Part shown: one piece after another, positions 26,152 to 33,715 of the stretch
Layout of the letters: the number at the start of each line of letters is the position of its first letter
Numbering within the stretch: the first letter of the stretch is position 1
Assembly: GCF_000280905.1 (NCBI RefSeq)
Contig: NZ_ALAP01000103.1
Span: 1 to 64,000, forward strand
DNA from: Streptomyces sp. AA1529
GTDB taxonomy: Bacteria; Actinomycetota; Actinomycetes; Streptomycetales; Streptomycetaceae
Direction of reading: 5' to 3'
Length of the DNA: 64,000 nucleotides
Made by a program: the position numbers and the translations under genes
Notes under the pieces: generated by a model
What the model saw: only the letters and a program-made list of their open reading frames with translations
What the model was told of the DNA's origin: nothing
Database searches by the model: none

Positions 26152-27471
26152 ATGGCCCCCTCCACCTCTCCCGAGTCCCCGGGTTCCCCCGCTTCCCAGG
26201 GCGCCCCCGGCCCCTCCGGCCCGGAGGGCGGCGGCCGCCCCGGTGGCGCCCCGCCGCGGACACCCCCCAAACCGAGCTGGGACCCGCGCGAGACCCCCCG
26301 TTCCTCGCCCCTGCTGCGCCCCACCATCCGGATACGGCTCACGCTGCTGTACGGCGGGATGTTCCTGATCGCCGGGATGCTGCTGCTGACGATCATCTAT
26401 CTGCTGGCGGCGCAGGCGCTGGACGACGCCAGCCATGTCTCGTTCCGCATCCTCAACGGGGAGGTCCAGCCGACCTCGGACTGCCAGGGGCTGACCGGAA
26501 CCCTCCCCAGCGACGTGTTCATGCAGCGCCTGTCGGAGTGCGCGGAGGCGCAGCGCAGGATGGCACTGGACGGGCTGCTGCGCCGCTCCCTGCTCGCGCT
26601 GCTCGGGCTCGCCGTGGCCGCGTTCGCCTTCGGCTACGTGATGGCGGGCCGGGTGCTCGCGCCGCTGGGCCGCATCACCCGCACCGCGCGCCAGGTGGCG
26701 GGCTCGGATTTGCACAAGCGGATCGAGCTGGAGGGCCCGGACGACGAGCTGAAGGAGCTGTCGGACACTTTCGACGACATGCTGGACCGGCTGGAGCGCG
26801 CCTTCACGGCCCAGCAGCGCTTCGTGGGCAACGCCTCGCACGAGTTGCGCACCCCGCTGGCGATCAACCGCACACTGCTGGAGGTGCAGCTCGCCGATCC
26901 GGACGCCTCGCCGGAGCTGCAGCAGCTGGCCAAGACGCTGCTGGCCACCAACGAGCGCAGCGAGCAGCTCGTGGAGGGGCTGCTGCTGCTCGCGCGGAGC
27001 GAGAACGAGCTGGTCGACCGCAAGCCGGTGGACCTGGCCGAGGTGGCCTCCCAGGCGGTCGAGCAGGCGCGCGGAGAGGCCGAGACCAAGGGCGTCGAGT
27101 TGCGCGGAGTACGGCAGCCCACATATGTACAGGGCAACGGGGTACTCCTGGAGCGCGTCGCACTGAACCTGGTGCAGAATGCCGTGCGCTACAACCTGCG
27201 TGCGGGCGGATGGGTCTCGGTCAGTACCGAGGCCCAGCCGGGGCAGGCGGTGCTCAGCGTCGAGAACACCGGACCCGTGGTCCCGGCCTACGAGGTGGAC
27301 AACCTCTTCGAGCCGTTCCGGCGTCTCCGTACGGAGCGGACGGGCAGCGACAAGGGCGTCGGGCTCGGGTTGTCGATCGTGCGCTCGGTCGCGCGGGCGC
27401 ACGGCGGCGCGGTCTCGGCCGTGCCGCGCGAGGACGGCGGCCTGGTGATGCGGGTGACGCTGCCGCTGTGA
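26152..27471 (+). CDS. cutS: Sensor histidine kinase, CutS-like
   Basis: A 439-residue membrane kinase. A 55-residue Pro/Gly-rich tail precedes TM1 (about 62-90); a short outside loop of about 50 residues holds exactly two cysteines, C111 and C130; TM2 is about 143-165. A HAMP domain follows, then H230 in NASHELRTPLAIN, and the ATPase boxes LVQNAVRYN and GLGLSIVRSVARAHGG. Two extracellular cysteines are a recognised feature of CutS and could form a redox-sensitive disulfide. Tightly linked to cutR, so they form one unit. Confidence 0.87.
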   Translation: MAPSTSPESPGSPASQGAPGPSGPEGGGRPGGAPPRTPPKPSWDPRETPRSSPLLRPTIRIRLTLLYGGMFLIAGMLLLTIIYLLAAQALDDASHVSFRILNGEVQPTSDCQGLTGTLPSDVFMQRLSECAEAQRRMALDGLLRRSLLALLGLAVAAFAFGYVMAGRVLAPLGRITRTARQVAGSDLHKRIELEGPDDELKELSDTFDDMLDRLERAFTAQQRFVGNASHELRTPLAINRTLLEVQLADPDASPELQQLAKTLLATNERSEQLVEGLLLLARSENELVDRKPVDLAEVASQAVEQARGEAETKGVELRGVRQPTYVQGNGVLLERVALNLVQNAVRYNLRAGGWVSVSTEAQPGQAVLSVENTGPVVPAYEVDNLFEPFRRLRTERTGSDKGVGLGLSIVRSVARAHGGAVSAVPREDGGLVMRVTLPL

Positions 27472-27944
27472 GCGGCGGCCGAAGCCGCGGAGCTTCGCGG
27501 AAAGGGCGAAGGACATGGAGGTGACGAAAAGTGACCGAAAACACCCCGGTGTAGTCGGCGACTCGTTCGCTATATGCGGAATCGAGGCCACTTCTCGCCG
27601 CCCGCGACCGGGCTGTGATCGATCACACATGCGAATTCTCGGGTGGCCCCGGACCGGGGTCGCCGAACGGGAAGAAAACCCGGAAAATCCAGGTTTCCGC
27701 AGGTGGAGATCGTGGGCAGTACCCCGGATGGCCGGTGCGGACTGTGTGCGGAGCACCGCCGGGGACCGTCTATGGTCCTCCTCGACATCCGACATGATCA
27801 CCTCTTCAGGGGTGCCGTTGGGTGTCGATTGAGTAACAGACCTTGATGTGAGGCAAAATCTCCGCCTCGGGTCGGGCACAAGTCCGGCCTCTCACGCGTT
27901 ACGTGCGCTGGAGACACCACAGACACCCAGAGGGGGAGAGCGAC
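27472..27944. other. Intergenic region upstream of DUF4193 gene
   Basis: 473 bases, relatively AT-rich for this genome, with no frame showing streptomycete codon bias. A TTGAGT at about 27833 with GCAAAAT about 18 bases on is a possible promoter of the following gene. No terminator hairpin after cutS was obvious. Confidence 0.5.
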
Positions 27945-28244
27945 ATGGCTACGGATTACGACACTCCACGCAAGACCGACGACGAAGTCAACGAAGACAG
28001 CATCGAGGAGCTGAAGGCCCGGCGGAACGACAAGTCCGCGTCCAACGTCGACGTGGACGAGTTCGAGCAGGCCGAGGGCCTCGAGCTGCCCGGGGCGGAC
28101 CTCTCCAACGAGGAGCTGTCGGTCCGGGTGCTGCCCCGCCAGGCGGACGAGTTCACCTGCATGAGCTGCTTCCTGGTGCACCACCGCTCCCAGCTCGCCG
28201 CGGAGAAGAACGGTCAGCCCATCTGCCGCGACTGCGCGGCCTGA
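27945..28244 (+). CDS. DUF4193 family zinc-ribbon protein
   Basis: A 99-residue acidic protein. The N-terminal two thirds are rich in Asp and Glu (EDSIEELKARRNDKSASNVD); the C-terminus is a four-cysteine ribbon, CMSC and CRDC 21 residues apart. The family is near-universal in Actinobacteria and reminiscent of small RNA-polymerase-associated proteins, but no function is established. GGGGGAGAG gives a strong ribosome site 4 bases before the ATG. Confidence 0.88.
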   Translation: MATDYDTPRKTDDEVNEDSIEELKARRNDKSASNVDVDEFEQAEGLELPGADLSNEELSVRVLPRQADEFTCMSCFLVHHRSQLAAEKNGQPICRDCAA

Positions 28245-28261
28245 GAAGCGGACCGACTGCC

Positions 28262-29041
28262 GTGGCAGTCGAAGGCGCACGTGATGACGAGCGAGGCCCT
28301 CATGACCGGTCGGCCTCGCTCGTTCCCTTCGAGCGCGGTGCCGAGGGCACCGCGCCGCACGCGGACGCCCCGGTGCCGTCCGCGCCGCCAGGCGGGACAG
28401 CGTCCGGCCCCGGACCGCGGTCCGGCGGCGCCACACGGCGGATCCGGGCGCGTACGCAGATGTACGTACGCGCGGTCACCGAGCGCGTCATCGAACTCGC
28501 CCCGCGGGTGCCGGTGCGGGACCTGGCGACCCTCCGCGGCCAGTTCCCCGGGCTGAGCACCGAAGAGCTGGCCGACCGGCTGGTGGCCGGAGCCACCCGG
28601 AGCGCGGCCGCCGTGGGAGCGGGAGTCGGCGGCGCCGCGATGCTGCCGGTACCCCCGGCCCTGCCCGCCGAGCTGACCGCCGAGATCGTCGGCGTCGCCG
28701 GTGTCGAGCTGAAGCTGATCGCCGAGCTGCACGAGGTCTACGGCCGCCGCGCACCCGGCAACGTCCGGGAACGGGCCGCGGCCTACCTGGGCGCCTGGGC
28801 CTCCGAACGCGGCATAGAACTCACCCGCCCCGCCACCCTGAGCACGGCCATGAACGGGGAGCTGCGCCGCCGACTGCGGCAGCAGATCACGAAGCGCACC
28901 CTGCGCACCCTGCCGAACCTCGCGCCGTTCCTGATCGGAGCCGCCGCCGGCGCCGTGCTGAACCGCAGGGACACCGCACGGCTCGCCGAGCGCGTCCGCG
29001 CCGATCTGCGCGCCGGCGCGAGCGGCCCGCACCGCGGCTGA
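28262..29041 (+). CDS. Conserved actinobacterial protein of unknown function
   Basis: A 259-residue protein. An N-terminal disordered, Pro/Ala/Gly-rich stretch of about 60 residues leads to a folded, mostly helical part (MYVRAVTERVIELAPRVPVR), with a glycine-rich hydrophobic helix (AAAVGAGVGGAAMLPVP) and a second (PFLIGAAAGAVL) near the C-terminus that may associate with membrane. The start is taken at the GTG 18 bases after the DUF4193 stop, with only a weak GAAG ahead. Likely co-transcribed with DUF4193. I do not recognise a function. Confidence 0.75.
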   Translation: MAVEGARDDERGPHDRSASLVPFERGAEGTAPHADAPVPSAPPGGTASGPGPRSGGATRRIRARTQMYVRAVTERVIELAPRVPVRDLATLRGQFPGLSTEELADRLVAGATRSAAAVGAGVGGAAMLPVPPALPAELTAEIVGVAGVELKLIAELHEVYGRRAPGNVRERAAAYLGAWASERGIELTRPATLSTAMNGELRRRLRQQITKRTLRTLPNLAPFLIGAAAGAVLNRRDTARLAERVRADLRAGASGPHRG

Positions 29042-29077
29042 CCGGGGCCCGGCGCCCGCGCCGAAGGCCGGATCCGG

Positions 29078-29572
29078 CTAGTCACATGATCGACCGGACG
29101 AGTCCTGGGAAACGGCCGACTCGCGGGCCGAAGCCAGGGCCTCCACCAGCCGCTGCGGATGCCGGGTGGAGAGGTACACGTACGGCGTGGGGTCCTGCGT
29201 ATCGGTCACCTCGACCCGCACCGCGGTCGGGACGTAGCCGCGCAGCACCATGTGCGCCCGCGTGTCGGCCTTGTACGTACGCCAGGCGCGCGCCTGGGCC
29301 GCGTCCAGCGCCTCGGCCTCCCCGAGCGCGGACACCGGAATCCGCGCGTCCCCGGCGATCAGCGAGTCCGCCACCACCCGCACCCGGACGCTGCCGTAGC
29401 TGCTCACGCACACGGCTGCCAGCGCGCCGCCTCCCACCAGGCCGCACAGCAGCGGCAGCGGACCGAAGGGGAAGAGCATCAGCGCGCAGGCCACCCCGAT
29501 TCCGGCGGCGATCAGCCACCAGGACCGGGGAGCGGTGAGGCGCTCGTCGTGGAGCGCGGCCGGGGCAACCAT
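29078..29572 (-). CDS. DUF3093 membrane protein
   Basis: A 164-residue protein. Two closely spaced hydrophobic helices (about residues 17-60: WWLIAAGIGVACALMLFPFG, then LLCGLVGGGALAAVCVSSYG) are followed by a soluble beta-rich domain with WRTYKADTRAHMVLRGYVPT. This matches DUF3093, a family found in actinobacteria near dut. Convergent with the preceding gene and divergent from the thioesterase gene, sharing a short 57-base promoter gap. The ribosome site is weak, so a leaderless or alternate start is possible. Confidence 0.82.
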   Translation of the reverse strand: MVAPAALHDERLTAPRSWWLIAAGIGVACALMLFPFGPLPLLCGLVGGGALAAVCVSSYGSVRVRVVADSLIAGDARIPVSALGEAEALDAAQARAWRTYKADTRAHMVLRGYVPTAVRVEVTDTQDPTPYVYLSTRHPQRLVEALASARESAVSQDSSGRSCD

Positions 29573-29629
29573 GTGTCCAGCTTGGCACGGCGCCCCCCGG
29601 CGCCCCGCACGGCGGTAAGGTCTGCACCC

Positions 29630-30232
29630 GTGAGTGCAGCCAATCCCCCCAGTTCCCCGAAGACCTCGCTGGTGCCGCCACCGGACGCCGTACCGCCGGT
29701 GCGCCACCCCGAGGCTCCCGAGCCCGGCGCGCCCCTCGGTGCCCACTACGACATGTGCTTCGGCTGCGGCGGCGGGCAGCCGCACGGCCTGCACCTGGCC
29801 GCGCGGGCCGGGGAGGGTGTCAGCGTCACCGCCGAGTTCACCGTCAAGCCCGCCCACCAGGGAGCGCCCGGCCTCGCCCATGGCGGCGTGCTGACCACCG
29901 CGCTGGACGAGACCCTGGGCTCGCTGGGCTGGCTGATGCACGTGATCGCCGTGACCGGACGGCTGGAGACGGACTTCCTGCGCCCGGTCCCCGTGGACAC
30001 GCTCCTGTATCTGGAGGCCCGCACGACCGCGGTGCACGGGCGCAAGATCTACTCGACGGCCACCGGCCGGATCGGCGGTCCGGAGGGCCCGGTGGCCGTG
30101 CGCGCGGACGCCGTCTTCATAGAGGTGAAGGTCGAGCACTTCATCGAGAACGGCCGCGAGGAGGAGATCCACGCGGCCATGGACGACCCCGACCAGGTCA
30201 GGCGCGCGCGTGCCTTCGAGGTGAACCCATGA
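29630..30232 (+). CDS. Hotdog-fold PaaI-type thioesterase
   Basis: A 200-residue protein. After a disordered leader of about 45 residues, the hotdog core has CFGCGGGQPHGLHL, the loop LAHGGVLTTALDETLG with its acidic residue in the active helix, and TDFLRPVPVDTLLYLEA. The family hydrolyses acyl-CoA or aryl-CoA esters. GTG start with AAGG upstream. Its stop overlaps the dut start by four bases, so the two are coupled. Confidence 0.87.
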   Translation: MSAANPPSSPKTSLVPPPDAVPPVRHPEAPEPGAPLGAHYDMCFGCGGGQPHGLHLAARAGEGVSVTAEFTVKPAHQGAPGLAHGGVLTTALDETLGSLGWLMHVIAVTGRLETDFLRPVPVDTLLYLEARTTAVHGRKIYSTATGRIGGPEGPVAVRADAVFIEVKVEHFIENGREEEIHAAMDDPDQVRRARAFEVNP

Positions 30233-30798
30233 GCGACGGTGTCGAGATCCTGCTGCGGCGGACCGACCCCGAGGTGCCCGTGCCCTCCTACCAGCATCCG
30301 GGAGACGCCGGTTGCGATCTGGTGACCACGGAGGGCGCGGAACTGGCTCCCGGGGAGCGGGCCGTCCTGCCGACGGGAATCTCGCTCGCCCTCCCGGAGG
30401 GCTACGCGGCCTTCGTCCACCCGCGCTCGGGCCTCGCGGCCCGTTGCGGCGTCTCGCTGGTGAATGCACCGGGAACGGTCGACGCCGGGTACCGTGGGGA
30501 GATCAAGGTGATTGTGGCCAATCTCGATCCACGCGAGACCGTGCGGTTCGAGCGGTTCGACCGTATCGCCCAACTCGTCGTCCAGCAGGTGGAGAAGGTG
30601 CGGTTCCGCGAGGTCGAGGAGCTGCCCGACTCGGTGCGCGCCGCGGGCGGCTTCGGCTCCACGGGCGGCCACGCGGCGGACCGCCCGGCCCGGTCGGCGC
30701 CCGCCGACGCGTCGGGCGTCACCCTGCAGACAGCCGCACAGCAGAAGGATTACGTTGCGGTCGGTGCCGATCGAGCTTCCGACCTGAGAGGACAGTGA
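30229..30798 (+). CDS. dut: Deoxyuridine 5'-triphosphate nucleotidohydrolase
   Basis: A 189-residue trimeric dUTPase with all five family motifs: PGDAGCDL, PRSGLA, GTVDAGYRGEIKV (catalytic Asp), RIAQLV and RAAGGFGSTG. It removes dUTP and makes dUMP for thymidylate synthesis. The C-terminus extends about 40 residues beyond motif 5, in disordered sequence. Coupled to the upstream thioesterase and followed after one base by the DUF3710 gene. Confidence 0.95.
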   Translation: MSDGVEILLRRTDPEVPVPSYQHPGDAGCDLVTTEGAELAPGERAVLPTGISLALPEGYAAFVHPRSGLAARCGVSLVNAPGTVDAGYRGEIKVIVANLDPRETVRFERFDRIAQLVVQQVEKVRFREVEELPDSVRAAGGFGSTGGHAADRPARSAPADASGVTLQTAAQQKDYVAVGADRASDLRGQ

Positions 30799-30799
30799 C

Positions 30800-31585
30800 G
30801 TGTTCGGACGTCGTCGCAAGAAGAGCGAAGAGCCCCAGGGCACCTCGGACGAGTTCGAGACGGAACAGGAAGGCGAGGACGAGCCGCAGGACGGCGCGGA
30901 CACCGAATCCGGCGCCGGAGAGAGCCGGGTCAAGCTGCCTCCGGCGCCCCGTCCGGACGGTCCCTGGGACATCGACGAGGTCACCGAGCCCGACTCCGGC
31001 AGGGTCGACCTGGGCGGCCTGTTCATCCCCGGCGTCGAGGGCATGGAGCTGCGGGTCGAGGTCGCGGGTGACGCGATCGTCGCGGCGACCGTCGTGCTGC
31101 AGGACAGCGCCGTCCAGCTCCAGGCGTTCGCGGCGCCCAAGCGCGAGGGCATCTGGGACGAGGTGCGGGAGGAGATCGCCTCCGGCATCACCCAGCAGGG
31201 CGGCGTCATCGACGAGGCCGAGGGGCCCATGGGCTGGGAGCTGCGGGCGCAGGTGCCGGTGCAGCTGCCGGACGGGACGGGCGGCGTGCAGGTCGTCCGG
31301 TTCGTCGGGGTGGACGGACCGCGGTGGTTCCTGCGCGGGGTGATCTCCGGCCAGGGCGCGGTCCAGCCCGAGGCGGCGGGTGTGCTGGAGCAGATCTTCC
31401 GGGACACGGTCGTGGTGCGCGGCGAGGGACCGATGGCGCCGCGCGACCCCATCGTCCTGAAGCTGCCCGAGGACGCGCAGATGGTGCCGGACGGAGTGCA
31501 GCAGGAGACGGTGGAGGAGGGCTCCCGGTTCGCGGGCGGCCTCGACAAGCTCCAGCGCGGCCCGGAGATCTCCGAGGTGCGTTAG
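30800..31585 (+). CDS. DUF3710 family protein
   Basis: A 261-residue cytoplasmic protein with GTG start one base after the dut stop. The first 45 residues are acidic and disordered; the rest is a beta-rich domain (GRVDLGGLFIPGVEGMELRV; WDEVREEIASGITQQGG). The family is conserved next to dut across Actinobacteria, function unknown. The stop codon's last base opens the long hairpin that follows. Confidence 0.87.
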   Translation: MFGRRRKKSEEPQGTSDEFETEQEGEDEPQDGADTESGAGESRVKLPPAPRPDGPWDIDEVTEPDSGRVDLGGLFIPGVEGMELRVEVAGDAIVAATVVLQDSAVQLQAFAAPKREGIWDEVREEIASGITQQGGVIDEAEGPMGWELRAQVPVQLPDGTGGVQVVRFVGVDGPRWFLRGVISGQGAVQPEAAGVLEQIFRDTVVVRGEGPMAPRDPIVLKLPEDAQMVPDGVQQETVEEGSRFAGGLDKLQRGPEISEVR

Positions 31586-31646
31586 GGAGTGTCTTCGAAG
31601 CCCCGTCTGCCCTCCGGGCGGACGGCGCGCCTTCGAAGACACTCCC
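31585..31646. terminator. Long two-level hairpin after DUF3710
   Basis: GGGAGTGTCTTCGAAG at 31585-31600 is perfectly complementary to 31631-31646, and the interior holds a second stem (CCGTCTGCCC with GGGCGGACGG, one G-U pair). It could act as terminator or be a miniature mobile-element relic. Confidence 0.7.
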
Positions 31647-31665
31647 AGGCGCGACGTGCTGCCGC

Positions 31666-31694
31666 GAAGGCCGGGCCCGACGGGCCCGGCCTTC
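31666..31694 (+). terminator. Hairpin terminator before kdp
   Basis: GAAGGCCGGGCCC and its complement, 13 bp with a three-base loop. It insulates the kdp promoter from the dut operon. Confidence 0.75.
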
Positions 31695-31736
31695 CGTCGT
31701 GCGCGCCCGCCGCAGACGCGTAGGCAACGGCGGCCG

Positions 31737-31806
31737 CGTATGGGCCGCGTCAAGGACGTACGGGCCCCGTCAAGAGCGCCCCGGGACGTGTATGAGGGAC
31801 GTCAAC
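31737..31806 (+). promoter_or_regulatory. 20-bp repeats upstream of kdp, candidate KdpE sites
   Basis: Units CGTATGGGCCGCGTCAAGGA (31737) and CGTACGGGCCCCGTCAAGAG (31757) are head-to-tail and match at 16 of 20 positions; a third, weaker copy (GTATG then six bases then GTCAA) begins near 31789. They sit 70-140 bases before the first kdp frame. Tandem sites fit an OmpR-type regulator such as KdpE. Confidence 0.5.
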
Positions 31807-31877
31807 GGCAGGCGCTCACGCCGTCGGCGGGGGGTTTCCTGGGTGGGTCCGCACAACCTACCCACCAGGAGCACACG

Positions 31878-31961
31878 ATGGCCGATCCGGCCTTCGCCGC
31901 CACCACCGTCGCGGTCTTCGCACTGCTGTCGCTCGTCGCCAGAGGGATGGACCGGCTGTGA
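31878..31961 (+). CDS. 27-aa membrane peptide ahead of kdpF
   Basis: A short frame of 27 codons begins MADPAFAATTVAVFALLSLV and ends in a charged RGMDRL tail, a single predicted membrane helix. AGGAG lies five bases before the ATG, and the stop overlaps the GTG of kdpF by two bases, the tight coupling expected of a real operon gene. Similar short peptides precede kdpF in other bacteria as I recall, but they are seldom annotated. Its place suggests an extra Kdp-complex subunit or a translational leader for KdpF. Confidence 0.7.
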   Translation: MADPAFAATTVAVFALLSLVARGMDRL

Positions 31962-32047
31962 GCGCAGAGAACGCCGCGGGGCTCGTGGTGGCCCTCGCGC
32001 TGCTGGGCTACCTCGTCTGCGCCCTGCTCTTCCCGGAGAGGTTCTGA
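31958..32047 (+). CDS. kdpF: Potassium-transporting ATPase subunit KdpF
   Basis: A 29-residue hydrophobic peptide beginning with GTG, a single membrane helix (GLVVALALLGYLVCALLFPE) with the ending PERF typical of KdpF. It stabilises the KdpABC complex in the membrane. It overlaps the stop of the preceding peptide and lies six bases before kdpA. Confidence 0.9.
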   Translation: MSAENAAGLVVALALLGYLVCALLFPERF

Positions 32048-32053
32048 GCGCCG

Positions 32054-33715
32054 ATGAGTACCCCTCTCGCCGCCGTGCTCCAGGTGGTGGCGCTCGTCGG
32101 AGCGCTCGCGCTGGTGCACCGGCCGTTCGGCGACTACATGGCCGCCGTCTACCGCTCCGACCGGCATCTGCGCGTCGAGCGGCTCCTCCACCGCTGCGTC
32201 GGCACCGATCCGGACGCCGGGATGCGCGCACCCGCCTACATCCGCGCGGTGCTGGCCTTCTCGGCCGCCGGAGTGCTCTTCCTCTACGCCCTGCAGCGGC
32301 TCCAGGACAGGCTGCCGCTGTCCCTCGGATTCCGCGCACTCGACCCGGACCAGGCGTTCAACACCGCCGCCTCCTTCGTCACCAACACCAACTGGCAGTC
32401 CTACGCGGGCGAGTCCGCCATGGGCCATCTGGTGCAGCTGACCGGGCTGGCGGTGCAGAACTTCGTCTCGGCCGCCGTGGGGATGGCCGTCGCCATCGCC
32501 CTCGTCCGGGGCTTCGCCCGGTCGCGCACCGGGGAACTGGGCAACTTCTGGACCGACATGGTCCGCGGAGTGGTGCGCATCCTGCTGCCGGTCGCGTTCC
32601 TCGGCGCGCTCGCCCTGGTGGCGACCGGCGTGGTGCAGAACCTCGCCGGGACGCACGAGGTGCAGACCCTCTCCGGGGCCACCCAGCACATCCCGGGCGG
32701 CCCCGTCGCCTCCCAGGAGGCCATCAAGGAACTGGGCACCAACGGCGGCGGCTTCTTCAACGCCAACTCCGCACACCCCTTCGAGAACCCGAACGGCTTC
32801 AGCAACCTGCTGGAGATCTTCCTGCTCCTCGTCATCCCGTTCTCCCTGACCCGAACGTTCGGCACGATGGTCGGGAACGTGCGCCAGGGGTACGCGATCC
32901 TCGCCGCGATGGGCGTCATCTGGCTGGCCGGCGTCGCAGCGATCACCGCCGCCGAGTACGCGCACCACGGCACGGCGGCCCAGCTCGCCGGCGGCGCCAC
33001 CGAAGGCAAGGAGCAGCGCTTCGGAGCCGGCGCCTCCGCGCTGTTCGCCGCCTCCACGACGCTGACCTCGACCGGCGCCGTCAACTCCTTCCACGACTCC
33101 TACACCGCCTTCGGCGGCGGGGTGGCGCTGCTGGGCATGATGCTCGGCGAGATCGCACCGGGCGGGGTCGGCTCCGGGCTGTACGGCATGCTGATCATGG
33201 CCGTCATCGCCGTCTTCCTCGCCGGGCTGATGGTCGGCCGCACGCCCGAGTACCTGGGCAAGAAGATCGGCACCCGCGAGATCAAGTACGCGGCCTGCTT
33301 TCTGCTGAGCACTCCCGCTCTGGTGCTGGGCGGCACCGCGCTCGCCATGGCGCTGCCCGACGGCGAGCGGGCGATGACCAACATCGGCGCGCACGGCTTC
33401 ACCGAAGTGCTGTACGCCTACACCTCGGCCGCCAACAACAACGGCAGCGCCTTCGCCGGATTCGGCGCCGACACGCCGTTCTTCAACACCACGCTGGGCC
33501 TGTGCATGCTGCTGGGCCGGTTCCTGCCGATGGTGTGCGTCCTGGCGCTGGCCGGTTCGCTGGCCCGGCAGGCGCCGGTGCCCGTCACGGCAGGCACCCT
33601 GCGCACCGAAAAGCCGCTCTTCTCCGGCTTGCTGGTCGGCTCCGTGCTGATCGTCACCGGACTCACCTTCTTCCCGGCCCTGGCCCTGGGGCCGCTCGCG
33701 GAGGGACTCTCCTGA
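32054..33715 (+). CDS. kdpA: Potassium-transporting ATPase subunit A
   Basis: A 553-residue, roughly ten-helix membrane protein, the potassium channel-like subunit. Selectivity-loop signatures are intact: NTNWQSYAGE, the GTNGGGFFNANSAHPFENPN loop, and YTSAANNNGSAFAG. It belongs to the superfamily of potassium transporters and takes the ion from outside, passing it through a tunnel to KdpB. The ATG of kdpB lies inside its stop (TGATGA arrangement). Confidence 0.95.
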   Translation: MSTPLAAVLQVVALVGALALVHRPFGDYMAAVYRSDRHLRVERLLHRCVGTDPDAGMRAPAYIRAVLAFSAAGVLFLYALQRLQDRLPLSLGFRALDPDQAFNTAASFVTNTNWQSYAGESAMGHLVQLTGLAVQNFVSAAVGMAVAIALVRGFARSRTGELGNFWTDMVRGVVRILLPVAFLGALALVATGVVQNLAGTHEVQTLSGATQHIPGGPVASQEAIKELGTNGGGFFNANSAHPFENPNGFSNLLEIFLLLVIPFSLTRTFGTMVGNVRQGYAILAAMGVIWLAGVAAITAAEYAHHGTAAQLAGGATEGKEQRFGAGASALFAASTTLTSTGAVNSFHDSYTAFGGGVALLGMMLGEIAPGGVGSGLYGMLIMAVIAVFLAGLMVGRTPEYLGKKIGTREIKYAACFLLSTPALVLGGTALAMALPDGERAMTNIGAHGFTEVLYAYTSAANNNGSAFAGFGADTPFFNTTLGLCMLLGRFLPMVCVLALAGSLARQAPVPVTAGTLRTEKPLFSGLLVGSVLIVTGLTFFPALALGPLAEGLS

